Source: Marivita sp.
GTDB taxonomy: Bacteria; Pseudomonadota; Alphaproteobacteria; Rhodobacterales; Rhodobacteraceae
Direction: 5' to 3'
Assembly (NCBI RefSeq): GCF_022763305.1
Contig: NZ_JALEGT010000055.1
Location: 141,028-205,027 of the forward strand
DNA length: 64,000 nucleotides
A program made the translations under genes and the position numbers. Shown piece after piece: positions 54,524-63,989 of this stretch. Within the stretch, counting starts at the first letter, position 1. The number at the start of each line of letters is the position of its first letter. The notes beneath the pieces are model-generated. The model made no database searches and was not told where the DNA came from. It saw nothing but the letters and a program-made list of their open reading frames with translations.

Positions 54524-55492
54524 ATGACCCAGACATCGACGGAAACCCCTGTGCCCCACAACCGCCTCGAGCATTTCCCGGTGGCGTTCTTCAGCGCGGT
54601 GATGGGGTTGATGGGCACGTCTCTGGCGGTCGAGGCTGCGGGGTTTGCCACGCTCGGTCATTGGGTTGCCGGGTTTGCTCTGCTGGTTTTTGCCGCACAG
54701 AGTGCGCTCTACGGGCTCAAGGCCCTGCGCTATCCCCGCGCCGTCGCGGCAGAATGGAACCACCCGATCAAGCTCGCCTTCTTTCCGGCCATCAGCATTT
54801 CCCTGCTTCTGGGCGCCATTGCCCTGCGCGGGACAGAGCCGGACCTTGCCGCGATCGTCTGGGTCATCGGGGCGTCCGCGCAGGCTTTGCTGACATTGGC
54901 CATCGTGACAAGCTGGATCAGCCATCGCGGCTTTGGCGTGGGGCAGATGTCACCGGCATGGTTCATCCCGGCGGTCGGCAACGTCAACGCACCGATTGCG
55001 GGCGTGACTCTGGGGTTTGAAGAGGCCAGCTGGTACTTCTTTTCCATCGGGCTGATGTTCTGGATCGTCCTGCTGACACTGGTGTTCAACCGGCTGGTGT
55101 TCCACGATCCTTTGCCGGGCAAGTTGCGCCCGACCCTGACCATCCTGATCGCACCGCCCGCCGTGGCCTTCCTCGCGTGGCTTCAATTGAACGGGGGCGT
55201 GCTCGATGCGCCGGCGCGCATCCTTTACAACCTGGGTCTGTTCTTCGCAGCATTGGTGCTGGTTCAGCTGCCGGGGCTTCTGAAGCTGCCGTTCGCGCTG
55301 TCTTTCTGGGCGCTGTCCTTTCCCGTCGCAGCAATGACAATTGCGTCCTTCCGCTACGCCGCACTGTCCGGAGCGATGTTGTTTCAGGTCATCGGCTGGA
55401 CCCTTCTTGGACTGTTGGCGGCGATCATCACAGGTCTGGTGTGGCGGACCGCGATTGCCGTGGGTCGGGGCGAGATCTGCCAGCCGGAATGA
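54524..55492 (+). CDS. SLAC1/TDT-family exporter
   Basis: 322 residues with ten predicted membrane segments. Opens RLEHFPVAFFSAVMGLMG, and later HRGFGVGQMSPAWFIPAVGNVNAPIAG and SWYFFSIGLMFWIVLL (read in part), the TehA/SLAC1 pattern. Relatives export sulfite (SSU1-type), C4-dicarboxylates or confer tellurite resistance. In this context export of sulfite made by the persulfide dioxygenase is most likely. Starts 29 bases after sulP. Confidence 0.82.
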   Translation: MTQTSTETPVPHNRLEHFPVAFFSAVMGLMGTSLAVEAAGFATLGHWVAGFALLVFAAQSALYGLKALRYPRAVAAEWNHPIKLAFFPAISISLLLGAIALRGTEPDLAAIVWVIGASAQALLTLAIVTSWISHRGFGVGQMSPAWFIPAVGNVNAPIAGVTLGFEEASWYFFSIGLMFWIVLLTLVFNRLVFHDPLPGKLRPTLTILIAPPAVAFLAWLQLNGGVLDAPARILYNLGLFFAALVLVQLPGLLKLPFALSFWALSFPVAAMTIASFRYAALSGAMLFQVIGWTLLGLLAAIITGLVWRTAIAVGRGEICQPE

Positions 55493-55694
55493 TCTGACCT
55501 TCGGATCGCACAGCGGCCCTGACACGAAAGAGCTGTCCGGCGCGCTTTGGCGCGCACGATCCGTCTTTCGCACATTTGACCCGGTGGTCTGACCTCTGCC
55601 AGTTGGGCGAGAGCAAAAAAATGTTCAGCTATCCTTAAGAGTTCGCGCCTAACAACCGTTTGGATGTTGAGGCGCATCTTTGGAGTCGCATTGA

Positions 55695-58600
55695 ATGGCA
55701 ACGACGTTTGAAGTCATTTTCCTAGGCACGTTGCCAGTGATCGATACGGTCCAGGGCAACGAGATCGCCGAAAATGCGGCTGGGTTGCTTGGTTCCTACG
55801 GAACGTCCGCAAACCCGCTGAGCGAAAGCATCCAGACGCTTTCACCCAACTACCTGCTCGTTGATGACAACGCCACCTACGACACGGACAACCGTGATTT
55901 GCTTGGCCTGCTAGCCGAGTTCGATTCGTTCCGCATCAATGGTGGCGCGCCTCAGAATTTCGACGCGCTTACCGTTTATGACGCCACCATCACCTATTTC
56001 GACGGAACGACGGCAACGATCTCGGCGGTCGTCTTTCAGGATGTCAACGGAAACACCTACCTCGCGCCGGAACTGGCGCTGAATGCCGATCAGGCAGCGC
56101 TCACGGCCAAGCCGATCACCTCGCTCAGTCTGAATTCCGTACTCCTTGACAATGGCGACTTGCAGGCCGACCGGATCGCGGGTGATTTCAAGACCGTGGT
56201 CGACGGGACCGCGGGCAATGACGTCATCACCCAAAGCTCTGGATATGTCGACGGCGAAGGCGATTCCATCACCAGCGGCGCCGATTTCGTGCTGGCGGGG
56301 GCGGGCAACGATTCAATCGACACCGGTGATGGCAACGATGTCGCCTATGGTGAGCTTGGAAATGACACCATTCTGGGGGGCAATGGCAACGACACACTGT
56401 TTGGTGGCGACGGAGCGGACCGGCTGATTGGTGGCAACGGCAATGACAGCATTTCCGGCGGCACGGGTGACGACTATATCGAAAGCGGGGGCGGGACCGA
56501 TACAATCGACGCGGGCGACGGCAATGACGTTATTGCGGTCTCTGACGATCACGGCACCAATTTTATCGATGGCGGCGGTTGGTATGACCAACTCGTCTTC
56601 GCCACTCCGACCAGCACGGCGGGTGTCACCGTCACCTGGACCGGCGACGGCACAGGCACTTACGACTTCAACGCCACGACGGCTTTCGGTGTCTTCACCA
56701 GCATCGAGCAATCCTCCGGCACGATCTACGCCGATACATACAACGCCTCCGACGACAGCGCGGGCACGTCTGTCTATGCGCTTGCCGGTGACGATACGCT
56801 GATCGGCGGGTCCGGGGCTGACAGGTTTTTCGGCGAAGACGGCAATGACTCGGTCCATGCCGGCGCCGGGGCTGACACGATTGATGGCGGCGCGGGTGTG
56901 GATTACCTCAAGGGCCAGTCCGGAGATGACAGCATTGTCGGTGGCAGCGGTACCGACACACTGACCGGCGATTCCGGAGCCGACACGCTGGACGGCGGTC
57001 TGGACAACGACAGTGTCGCCGGGGGCAGCGGGGCGGACAGCCTGCTGGGTGGCGACGGCAACGACAATATCCGCGGCGACAACATGTGGCTCAACCTCGC
57101 GGATTACCCGTCGACGGTGGGCACCGCGACCACGCTGACAGTGACGAACACGGCCGAAGGACCGATCGAGCTGTGGTTCCTCAATTCCAGCGGCGTTCTC
57201 GAATTCCGGCAAAGCATCAATCCCGGTCAGACTGTCACACAGGCGGCGACCACGGGCGATAACTACGTCCTGCGGACGCCAGACGGGTTTTATCTCGAAC
57301 TCATCGAAGGGGGCAATCAAACCGTCGTCTACGGCGCAGACGGGTTGAATGACACGATCGACGGCGGCGCGGGCAACGACACAATCTATGGCGAATTCGG
57401 AGATGACAGCATCTTCGGCGGCGATGGCGCGGATCTGATTTATGGCGGCTATGGCAACGACTACATCGACGCCGGACAGCAAGGCGATACCGTCTATGCC
57501 GGCTTCGGGAACGACACGATCGATGTGAGTGGTGGCTATGACCTCGCCTATGGTGAAGCTGGCGACGACCTCCTCATTGACGGGTCGACGGCAACCTTTG
57601 CCACGACCCTCTACGGCGGTGACGGCAACGACACGATCCAGTCCGGTTACGGAACGGGCGCTGCGCAGTATTTCGGCGATGTCGGTGACGACCTTTTCGA
57701 GGATCGTGGCGGCACGAACCAGACCTTCATGGGGGGCTTTGGCAGCGATACCTACGTCGCGCTTGCCGACATCGGCAATGACACAATCATTGGTGGCGAA
57801 GACACGTTTTCCGGCTCGGATGTCGACACGATCGACCTGAGCGCGCTGACCACTCCGGTCACGGTTACATACACCGGCGACGAGGCCGGAACGATCACCG
57901 ACGGCACCAACACGATCACCTTCAGCGAGATCGAACACCTGATTCTGACCGGTGGAAACGATACCCTGCGTGCCGGTGCCGATGGCGTGGGTGTTTCGGT
58001 CGAAGGCCGCGAAGGAAACGACCAGCTTCTGGGCGGAAGCGGGAATGACACCCTCGACGGAGGGGAGGGCAACGACCAATTCGACGGTGGCGCTGGCGAC
58101 GACAGCATGCTCGGTGGCGCGGGCGGTGACAGCTTCACTGTGGCCTCTGGTGCTGACACCGTTATCGGTGGGACAGGCCGCGATGCAGCTTATGTCGGTG
58201 ACGGGTTCAATGGCTCAGTCCTCGATTTTGGTGGTGACGAGATTGCCATCAACAACGGGTCTTTCAGCGAAGTCCTGAGCTTTTACGACGTCACCACATC
58301 CGTCGACATCGTTTTCACCTCCGGCATCGGCGGGACGGCCACCAGCGGAGCAGGCGAAAGCCTGACATTCAGTTACGCTGACGGTTTCGAAGGGGCCTGG
58401 GGCGTTGGTGGGACATTCGACGCCAGCCTCGCCGCCTTTGATGTGGTCTTCTACGATTACGGAGGCACGACATCTGTCACAGGGTCGGCATTTGATGACC
58501 TCCTTGCCGCCTATGCTGCGGACCCTCTCAGTACCACGGACCGATTCTACGACGGCGGCGCCGGGAACGATACGCTTGATACCGGTGACGGCAACGACAC

Positions 58601-60233
58601 GATCCTTGGTGGCGACGGCAATGACGAAGTCGTAGCTCGCGGCGGCAACGATAGTGTCGATGCAGGAGCCGGTTCGGATATTGTTTACGCAGGCAGTGGC
58701 AATGACAGCGTCGATGGCGGCAGCGGCGACGATCTGCTGTATGGCGAGGCGGGCAACGACACACTGGTTGCCGGTAACAACACCGGCGCAGGCGACACTT
58801 TGCTGGGCGGGTCTGGCGACGACCTTCTGATCGACAGCTTCTGGAATGCAACGCTCGATGGCGGTACCGGGAACGACACCATTCAGGTCGGCTACGGGGC
58901 CGCCACCGTCACTGGCGGCGAAGACGTGTCGGGCACGGATGTTGATTGGGTGTCTTTCAGTCTTGCCGACGATGCGGCAACGGTCACGTTCTCTGGCGAC
59001 GAAGCGGGCACTTACACGGACTCGGATGGGGACAGCGGGAGCTTTACCCAGATCGAAGGCGTCATCGGGTCGAACCAGGCCGACAGTGTCGACGCCACTC
59101 TGGATTCAAGCGGTGTCTTCCTGTCGGGCATGGGCGGCGATGACACGCTTCTCGGTGGGACTGGCGACGACATCCTGACCGGGGGCGATGGCGCTGATGT
59201 TCTGACCGGTGGCGACGGCGCCGATGTCATTCTTGCCGAGGCGGGCGCTGACACCATCTCGGCCGGCAGCGGCAATGATTACATCGAGGGCGGCACCGGC
59301 GACGACCTTCTGTCTGGAGGCGACGGGGATGACTATTTCACTTACAATGCCGGGGACGGGCTCGATACGATCTCCGATTTCAACAGTGGAAACTCCGGTG
59401 CTCTGCTGGACGGGGACACCAACAACAACGACTTCATCGACCTGTCGAGCTATTACGACTCCGTCTTCGAGATATGGGCGGACCAGGCCGATGACGGTGT
59501 TCTGAACCAGTCAAACCTGACGGACACCAAGGGCAACACAACCGATTATTCCGACAATCTTCAGTTCGGAGCAGGGGAAGGCATTGTCTTCACCGGCGCT
59601 ACGGCGGACAGCAGCTTTTTCGCCACCGACAATACCGGTGTGGTCTGTTTTGCCCGAGGCACGCTGATCCTGACCACACAGGGCGAGGTTCCGGTCGAAC
59701 GTCTGTCACCCGGAGCGATGATCGTCACCCGTGACAACGGTCCGCAACCGCTCGTCTGGCTGGCCTCCCGGAAGCTTGGTCGTGACGAACTGGCGCGTGC
59801 GCCCAAGCTGCGCCCAATCCGTCTGGCCCCCGATCTGGTCGGGGCGCATACGCCGCTGATCGTGTCGCCACAACACGCCGTGCTGTTTCGCGACGATGGT
59901 GGGGATGAAACGCTTGTCCGGGCGACCCATCTGGCACGGATGCGCGGGGGCAAGGCGCGGGTGATGCAGGGGTGCCGGCAGGTCGGCTATTTCCATCTTG
60001 CGTTCGAGGCGCATCAGATAATCTTCGCAAACGGCGCCGCGACGGAAAGCTTCTACCCCGGGTTCCAGGCCATGTTGGGGCTCGAGACGAGCGCGCGTCT
60101 CGAGCTTGCTGCGCTGTTCCCCGATCTTGTCCCTGCCTGCGCCGAGGACAGCTACGGCCTTCATGCGCGCCCCATCGCACGCTATCGCGACTTGCCCGAC
60201 CACTTGGGCGCCCTGTCCTGCGTCGCCGTATGA
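55695..60233 (+). CDS. Giant RTX (Ca-binding repeat) protein with C-terminal Hint domain
   Basis: 1512 residues. N-terminal beta-rich domain (MATTFEVIFLGTLPVIDT) to about residue 170. Several Gly-Gly-x-Gly-x-Asp arrays follow (about residues 195-290, 360-465, 550-690, 750-835, 955-1060, 1150-1215). The C-terminal Hint domain starts at Cys1318 (VVCFARGTLILTTQGEVPVERLSPG, in part) with SPQHAVLF and FANGAATESFYPG. This architecture is typical of type I-secreted proteins in Rhodobacterales; Hint domains can self-cleave. No signal peptide. No T1SS genes follow. The 202-base upstream interval has a GCGCGC-TTTG-GCGCGC hairpin (55541-55556). Role: adhesin, toxin or matrix protein, unknown. Confidence 0.85.
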   Translation: MATTFEVIFLGTLPVIDTVQGNEIAENAAGLLGSYGTSANPLSESIQTLSPNYLLVDDNATYDTDNRDLLGLLAEFDSFRINGGAPQNFDALTVYDATITYFDGTTATISAVVFQDVNGNTYLAPELALNADQAALTAKPITSLSLNSVLLDNGDLQADRIAGDFKTVVDGTAGNDVITQSSGYVDGEGDSITSGADFVLAGAGNDSIDTGDGNDVAYGELGNDTILGGNGNDTLFGGDGADRLIGGNGNDSISGGTGDDYIESGGGTDTIDAGDGNDVIAVSDDHGTNFIDGGGWYDQLVFATPTSTAGVTVTWTGDGTGTYDFNATTAFGVFTSIEQSSGTIYADTYNASDDSAGTSVYALAGDDTLIGGSGADRFFGEDGNDSVHAGAGADTIDGGAGVDYLKGQSGDDSIVGGSGTDTLTGDSGADTLDGGLDNDSVAGGSGADSLLGGDGNDNIRGDNMWLNLADYPSTVGTATTLTVTNTAEGPIELWFLNSSGVLEFRQSINPGQTVTQAATTGDNYVLRTPDGFYLELIEGGNQTVVYGADGLNDTIDGGAGNDTIYGEFGDDSIFGGDGADLIYGGYGNDYIDAGQQGDTVYAGFGNDTIDVSGGYDLAYGEAGDDLLIDGSTATFATTLYGGDGNDTIQSGYGTGAAQYFGDVGDDLFEDRGGTNQTFMGGFGSDTYVALADIGNDTIIGGEDTFSGSDVDTIDLSALTTPVTVTYTGDEAGTITDGTNTITFSEIEHLILTGGNDTLRAGADGVGVSVEGREGNDQLLGGSGNDTLDGGEGNDQFDGGAGDDSMLGGAGGDSFTVASGADTVIGGTGRDAAYVGDGFNGSVLDFGGDEIAINNGSFSEVLSFYDVTTSVDIVFTSGIGGTATSGAGESLTFSYADGFEGAWGVGGTFDASLAAFDVVFYDYGGTTSVTGSAFDDLLAAYAADPLSTTDRFYDGGAGNDTLDTGDGNDTILGGDGNDEVVARGGNDSVDAGAGSDIVYAGSGNDSVDGGSGDDLLYGEAGNDTLVAGNNTGAGDTLLGGSGDDLLIDSFWNATLDGGTGNDTIQVGYGAATVTGGEDVSGTDVDWVSFSLADDAATVTFSGDEAGTYTDSDGDSGSFTQIEGVIGSNQADSVDATLDSSGVFLSGMGGDDTLLGGTGDDILTGGDGADVLTGGDGADVILAEAGADTISAGSGNDYIEGGTGDDLLSGGDGDDYFTYNAGDGLDTISDFNSGNSGALLDGDTNNNDFIDLSSYYDSVFEIWADQADDGVLNQSNLTDTKGNTTDYSDNLQFGAGEGIVFTGATADSSFFATDNTGVVCFARGTLILTTQGEVPVERLSPGAMIVTRDNGPQPLVWLASRKLGRDELARAPKLRPIRLAPDLVGAHTPLIVSPQHAVLFRDDGGDETLVRATHLARMRGGKARVMQGCRQVGYFHLAFEAHQIIFANGAATESFYPGFQAMLGLETSARLELAALFPDLVPACAEDSYGLHARPIARYRDLPDHLGALSCVAV

Positions 60234-60430
60234 ATCAATCGCCGAATAATCAGGGATTTCCGCTGTCTTGACCGGCGCGCACCTGATTCCGGGGGTCAAG
60301 CTTCAGAGGTCTGAGACAGTCGCTGGGGGCTCCTCATTCTGTTCCATGGCGGCTCACGCCCCGGCCTATTGCGGGCGGCAGCCGCGTCTTGCGGACACTA
60401 CTGGCTGTCCTCCATGCGCGCGGCGCCCCG

Positions 60431-60733
60431 TCAGGCCGTGCGCCCTGATGTTCCGCGCAGCAGCGGATGATCCGGTCCCCAGATGCGGCTGACATCCCGC
60501 GCCACCAGTTTGGCCTGGATGCGGTCAAGTTCGGTCAAGGCGCGGGTCGGATCCTGTGTGCGTGCCAGCGCCTTGAGAAAAGCGCGGCGGGCCGACGTCG
60601 GATGCCAGGGAAGCATCGCTGTAGCCAGCCAGGCGCGCAATTCGGCGGGCAGGGCATCGAAGTCACGCATCGGCTGGCCCCGACGCCGCGCCCGCTTCAG
60701 GCTGGTGGTTCCACGGTTCGAAGGCATGGTCAT
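60431..60733 (-). CDS. DUF6525-type small basic protein
   Basis: 100 residues reading MTMPSNRGTTSLKRARRRGQ, then DFDALPAELRAWLATAMLPW, SARRAFLKALARTQDPTRALTELDRIQ and SRIWGPDHPLL, each read in part. The pattern matches a conserved Rhodobacterales protein (DUF6525); basic, no membrane segment. I choose the ATG 57 bases downstream of znuA's stop on the same strand, so it could be read from the znuA transcript, though zinc relevance is unproven. Confidence 0.7.
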   Translation of the reverse strand: MTMPSNRGTTSLKRARRRGQPMRDFDALPAELRAWLATAMLPWHPTSARRAFLKALARTQDPTRALTELDRIQAKLVARDVSRIWGPDHPLLRGTSGRTA

Positions 60734-60789
60734 GTCGCGCTGATGGGGCGATGCGCCGGTTGACGCAGGGCGCATCGTCCCCCTTGTGG

Positions 60790-61830
60790 TCAGAGGCAGT
60801 CGGCCAGGGTGAGGGCCAGATTGCGCAACACGGTCGGATAAAGATCGGGGCCGGGTTCGAGGTTCGATCCAATCGGGTCGAGCACGCCGGTCCGGGCTTC
60901 GGAGCCCTCCATCACGGCGGCCACGATCTTGGGATCGAATTGTGGTTCGGACAGAACACAGCTGACGCCCTGATCGCGAACGCGATCCTGAATCTCGGCA
61001 ATGCGCGCGGGGCTTGGGTCGGTTGCGTCCGAGACCGAGATCGCGCCCGAGGCCGGGATGTCGAAGGAGGTTTCGAAATACTGATAGGCGTCGTGGAAGA
61101 CAATGAAGTTGCGCCCACGCACCGGGTCGAGGATGCCGTTGATCTCTGCGCGCAGGGTATCGAGATCGGCACGCGCTGCCGCCGCATTCGCAAAATATGT
61201 CCCCGCGTTGTCCGGATCGGCCGCCGACAGCTTGGCCGCAATGGCGTTCAGCCAAACCGCGCCATTCTCCGGTGACAGCCAGGCATGCGGGTCATGGTCG
61301 CCATAGTCGTGCCCGTCGTGGTCGTGCCAGTCATGCCCGGCTTCCGCTGTCTCGTGACCATGGTCGTGATCGTGATCGTGGTCATGGTCGTGATCGTCTT
61401 TGGCATGCGCGTCATGGTCCTCATGCCCGTGTTCGTCATCGCCGTGCACATGCGCCTCGAACAAGGCGCCTTCACGGAAGGGCAGTTCGGTCGTGCCGTC
61501 CACCTCCAAGAGCGAAGTCACGGTCGCGGCCCCGGCCAATGTACCGATGGCATCCTCCATCCAGGGCGTCAGGTCCGGGCCAATCCAGAACACAAGTTCT
61601 GCGTCCTGAAGGGCGGCCGCTTCGGACGGGCGCAGGCTGTATTCATGTGGTGTCGCACCGGGTGCGATGATCAGGGCAGGGGTCCCCACACCCGCCATCA
61701 CCTGTGCCACAAGCGAATGCACCGGCGCGATATCCGTGGCCACGCGCGGCACATCGGCCCAGGACGCGGTGGACAACAGACTGGCGGAAACAGCAAGCGG
61801 GACAAGGTTTCTGGACATCACCAACTCCAT
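60790..61830 (-). CDS. znuA: Zinc ABC transporter substrate-binding protein ZnuA
   Basis: 346 residues: signal peptide (NLVPLAVSASLLSTASWA), cluster A-I fold. Two ligand regions: GATPHEYSLRPSE (His) and a long His/Asp-rich loop (about residues 128-180, HDHDHDHDHDHGH). Further conserved parts are DPHAWLSPENG, FHDAYQYFE and LSEPQFDPK. The His-rich loop is a zinc reservoir typical of ZnuA. It is divergent from zur, with only 44 bases between their starts, and is probably controlled by Zur. A start at MSRNLVPL (12 bases downstream) is possible. Confidence 0.93.
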   Translation of the reverse strand: MELVMSRNLVPLAVSASLLSTASWADVPRVATDIAPVHSLVAQVMAGVGTPALIIAPGATPHEYSLRPSEAAALQDAELVFWIGPDLTPWMEDAIGTLAGAATVTSLLEVDGTTELPFREGALFEAHVHGDDEHGHEDHDAHAKDDHDHDHDHDHDHGHETAEAGHDWHDHDGHDYGDHDPHAWLSPENGAVWLNAIAAKLSAADPDNAGTYFANAAAARADLDTLRAEINGILDPVRGRNFIVFHDAYQYFETSFDIPASGAISVSDATDPSPARIAEIQDRVRDQGVSCVLSEPQFDPKIVAAVMEGSEARTGVLDPIGSNLEPGPDLYPTVLRNLALTLADCL

Positions 61831-61864
61831 GTGATTTTATAACGTTACGCGTTCGATACAGGAA

Positions 61865-61876
61865 ATGTAATAACAT
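61865..61876. promoter_or_regulatory. Zur-box-like palindrome overlapping the zur start codon
   Basis: ATGTAATAACAT, a Zur-box-like inverted repeat (ATGT-N4-ACAT), whose last two bases coincide with the first bases of the zur ATG. A second related segment, GATTTTATAACGTTAC (61833-61848), lies at the znuA start side. Zur-regulated zinc uptake is inferred; the boxes were matched by eye only. Confidence 0.55.
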
Positions 61877-62393
61877 GACAAGTGGCGACACGAGCCATCC
61901 CAGCCCTGCAACCGAACCGGTTGGGTTCGAGACCCATGATCATGCCGGCTGCATTGCTTCCGCTCTTGCGGCGGCGGACGCCCATTGCCAGCGGGAAGGT
62001 TTGCGCTTTACGCCGGTCCGGCGGCAGGCGCTCGAGATCCTGTTGCAGGAACACCGGGCCATCGGCGCCTACGAGATGCTTGACCGGTTGCGGGACGCGG
62101 GGTTTGGATCGCAGCCGCCCGTGGCGTATCGCGCGCTTGAATTTCTCGTGGCGCATGGATTCGCGCACAAGATCGAGCGGCTCAATGCCTTTATCGCCTG
62201 CGCCCATCCGGGGGCTGAGCATTCGCCTGCCTTCATGATCTGTCGCCTGTGCCAATCGGTGGCCGAGGCGCAGTCCACACCGAGCCGGGGCGCTCTGGGC
62301 GATGCAGCGCGCGCGGCCGGGTTCCAGATCGAACGCACCGTTGTCGAGGCCGAGGGTCTCTGCCCGAGCTGTGCTGAAAAGGCCGACGCATGA
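61875..62393 (+). CDS. zur: Zinc uptake regulator Zur (Fur family)
   Basis: 172 residues. N-terminal winged helix: CQREGLRFTPVRRQALEILL (in part), AYEMLDRLRDAGFG, PPVAYRALEFLVAHGFAHKIERLNAFIAC (in part). Cys-rich region FMICRLCQSVAEA and C-terminal CPSCAEKADA supply the structural zinc Cys4-type site. Fur-type dimer that represses zinc uptake when Zn is high. The ATG is chosen because it is the only in-frame start that keeps the whole domain; it overlaps znuC's start (ATGA) at its own stop. The start overlaps the Zur box, so autoregulation is likely. Confidence 0.9.
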   Translation: MTSGDTSHPSPATEPVGFETHDHAGCIASALAAADAHCQREGLRFTPVRRQALEILLQEHRAIGAYEMLDRLRDAGFGSQPPVAYRALEFLVAHGFAHKIERLNAFIACAHPGAEHSPAFMICRLCQSVAEAQSTPSRGALGDAARAAGFQIERTVVEAEGLCPSCAEKADA

Positions 62394-63166
62394 GCCTGAT
62401 GTCCATGGATCATATCAGCGTCGGCTACGGCGCGAACACGGTGTTGCGGAACGTGTCCCTCGCCATCGAACCCGGCGAGATCGTGACGATCGTCGGTCCC
62501 AACGGCTCGGGCAAGACCACGCTGTTGCGCGCCTTGATCGGTGCGGTGCGTCCGGCTTCCGGCACGATCAGCCGAAAGCCCGGTCTTCGGATCGGCTATG
62601 TCCCACAGAAGCTGCATATCGACCCGACATTACCGATCACCGTGGAGCGGTTCCTGCGCCTGCCGGGGGGGCATACCAATGTGGCGTGCGCCCGCGCTCT
62701 GGAGCAGGCGGGCGTGCCGGACCTGTCCCAGCGGCAGATGTCCGGCTTGTCTGGCGGCCAGTTCCAGCGCGTGCTGCTTGCGCGGGCGCTTATCGAAACG
62801 CCGGACCTGCTGTTGCTCGACGAGGCGACGCAGGGGCTCGACCAGCCAGGATCGGCGGCATTCTACCGACAGATCGAACAGGTGCGGCAGGACACAGGCT
62901 GTGCGGTGCTTATGATCAGCCACGAACTCCACGTCGTGATGAGCGCATCCGACAGGGTGGTCTGCCTGAACGGACATGTGTGCTGCGAGGGCACACCCGA
63001 GATCGTATCCGCCGCTCCGGAATACCGCGCGCTTTTCGGGACCGGAACGGGCGGCGCGCTCGCCCTTTACCGGCATGAACATGACCACGCCCATGACGAC
63101 ACCTGCGATCATGATCATGATCACGGGACCCATGGGCACAGCAAAAAGATCGAGGCGGCCGAGTAA
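62390..63166 (+). CDS. znuC: Zinc ABC transporter ATP-binding protein ZnuC with His-rich tail
   Basis: 258 residues: Walker A VGPNGSGKTTLL, Q-loop GYVPQKL, signature LSGGQFQRVLLARAL, Walker B LLLLDEATQGLD, switch MISHELH. Canonical ZnuC ends near ALYRH; here a C-terminal tail (HEHDHAHDDTC, DHDHDHGTHGH) adds a strongly zinc-binding sequence, unusual for the ATPase. It might sense cytosolic zinc. Overlaps zur (ATGA) and znuB (TAATG), forming one transcript. Confidence 0.92.
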   Translation: MSLMSMDHISVGYGANTVLRNVSLAIEPGEIVTIVGPNGSGKTTLLRALIGAVRPASGTISRKPGLRIGYVPQKLHIDPTLPITVERFLRLPGGHTNVACARALEQAGVPDLSQRQMSGLSGGQFQRVLLARALIETPDLLLLDEATQGLDQPGSAAFYRQIEQVRQDTGCAVLMISHELHVVMSASDRVVCLNGHVCCEGTPEIVSAAPEYRALFGTGTGGALALYRHEHDHAHDDTCDHDHDHGTHGHSKKIEAAE

Positions 63167-63954
63167 TGCTGGATGATTTCATGACCCGTGCGGTTCTGGC
63201 AGGGGTCGGCGTGGCGGTCGCTGCCGCGCCTTTGGGCAGTTTCGTGGTGTGGCGGCGCATGGCCTATTTCGGGGACGCCACCGCACACGCGGCCATTCTG
63301 GGTGTCGCGCTGTCGCTGGCGCTGCAGATGTCGATCTTCGCCGGTGCCCTTGCCGTCGCATTGGTCATGGCCCTGACCGTGACGCTGCTGTCGGGGCGCG
63401 GCTATGCGATGGACACGCTTCTCGGGGTGCTTGCGCATTCCGCGCTGGCCTTCGGGCTGGTGGCGGTCTCGTTCCTGTCGGGTATCCGGATCGACCTGAT
63501 GGCCTACCTGTTCGGCGACATCCTCGCGGTGTCGCGGTCCGATCTCGTGGTGATCTGGGGCGGAGCGGCGCTTGTCGTGGGGTTGATGGCGTGGCGCTGG
63601 TCGGCGCTGCTCACCGCGACATTGAGCGAGGAACTGGCGCATGCGAGCGGCATCGACCCGCGGCGCGAGCAATTGATCCTGACACTGGCGCTCGCGATCA
63701 CTGTGGCCGTGGCGATCAAGGTCGTCGGTGTGCTGTTGATTGCCGCCATGCTGATCATCCCTGCCGCCGCCGCCCGTCCGGTCTCGCGCACGCCGGAGCA
63801 GATGGCGCTTGTCGCGGCCGGGATCGGCACGCTGTCGGCCATGGTGGGGCTGCAATCGGCCTACCTGCTCGACACGCCCGCAGGTCCTTCGATCGTCTGC
63901 GTTGCGGCCATCGCGTTCCTGGCAACCAGCCTCATGCGCGGGCTGCGCGCCTGA
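63166..63954 (+). CDS. znuB: Zinc ABC transporter permease ZnuB
   Basis: 262 residues with eight predicted membrane helices: MLDDFMTRAVLAGVGVAVAAAPLGSFVVW, RMAYFGDATAHAAILGVALSL, LMAYLFGDILAVSRSDL and VGVLLIAAMLIIPAAAARP, each read in part, are family hallmarks. Moves Zn2+ from ZnuA into the cytosol. Start overlaps the znuC stop. The final bases are followed by a small hairpin (63971-63989). Confidence 0.93.
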   Translation: MLDDFMTRAVLAGVGVAVAAAPLGSFVVWRRMAYFGDATAHAAILGVALSLALQMSIFAGALAVALVMALTVTLLSGRGYAMDTLLGVLAHSALAFGLVAVSFLSGIRIDLMAYLFGDILAVSRSDLVVIWGGAALVVGLMAWRWSALLTATLSEELAHASGIDPRREQLILTLALAITVAVAIKVVGVLLIAAMLIIPAAAARPVSRTPEQMALVAAGIGTLSAMVGLQSAYLLDTPAGPSIVCVAAIAFLATSLMRGLRA

Positions 63955-63970
63955 CGCCATCGAAGCTGTT

Positions 63971-63989
63971 GCCATTTAAGGGAAATGGC
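63971..63989 (+). terminator. Small hairpin after znuB, weak terminator candidate
   Basis: GCCATTT-AAGGG-AAATGGC: seven-bp stem 17 bases after the znuB stop. No T-run within the remaining window, so termination here is uncertain. Confidence 0.35.

Noticed and set aside
56313..58079. 588-codon minus-strand frame opposite the RTX gene
   Set aside because: Mirrors the Gly/Asp repeats of the sense gene, so the absence of stops is a by-product of the repeated codons.
56300..59300. Repeated DNA within the RTX gene as a possible tandem-repeat or CRISPR-like array
   Set aside because: Repeat unit is the 27-base coding pattern of the nonapeptide calcium motif; spacing and divergence fit protein repeats, not CRISPR.
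60267..60300. Inverted repeat CTTGACC...GGTCAAG after the RTX gene
   Set aside because: Seven-bp arms with a 20-base loop and no T-run; too weak to call a terminator.
61377..61383. GTGATC/ATGGTC tandem repeats on the plus strand near 61350-61400
   Set aside because: They are the codons for the His-Asp loop of ZnuA and do not need a separate explanation.
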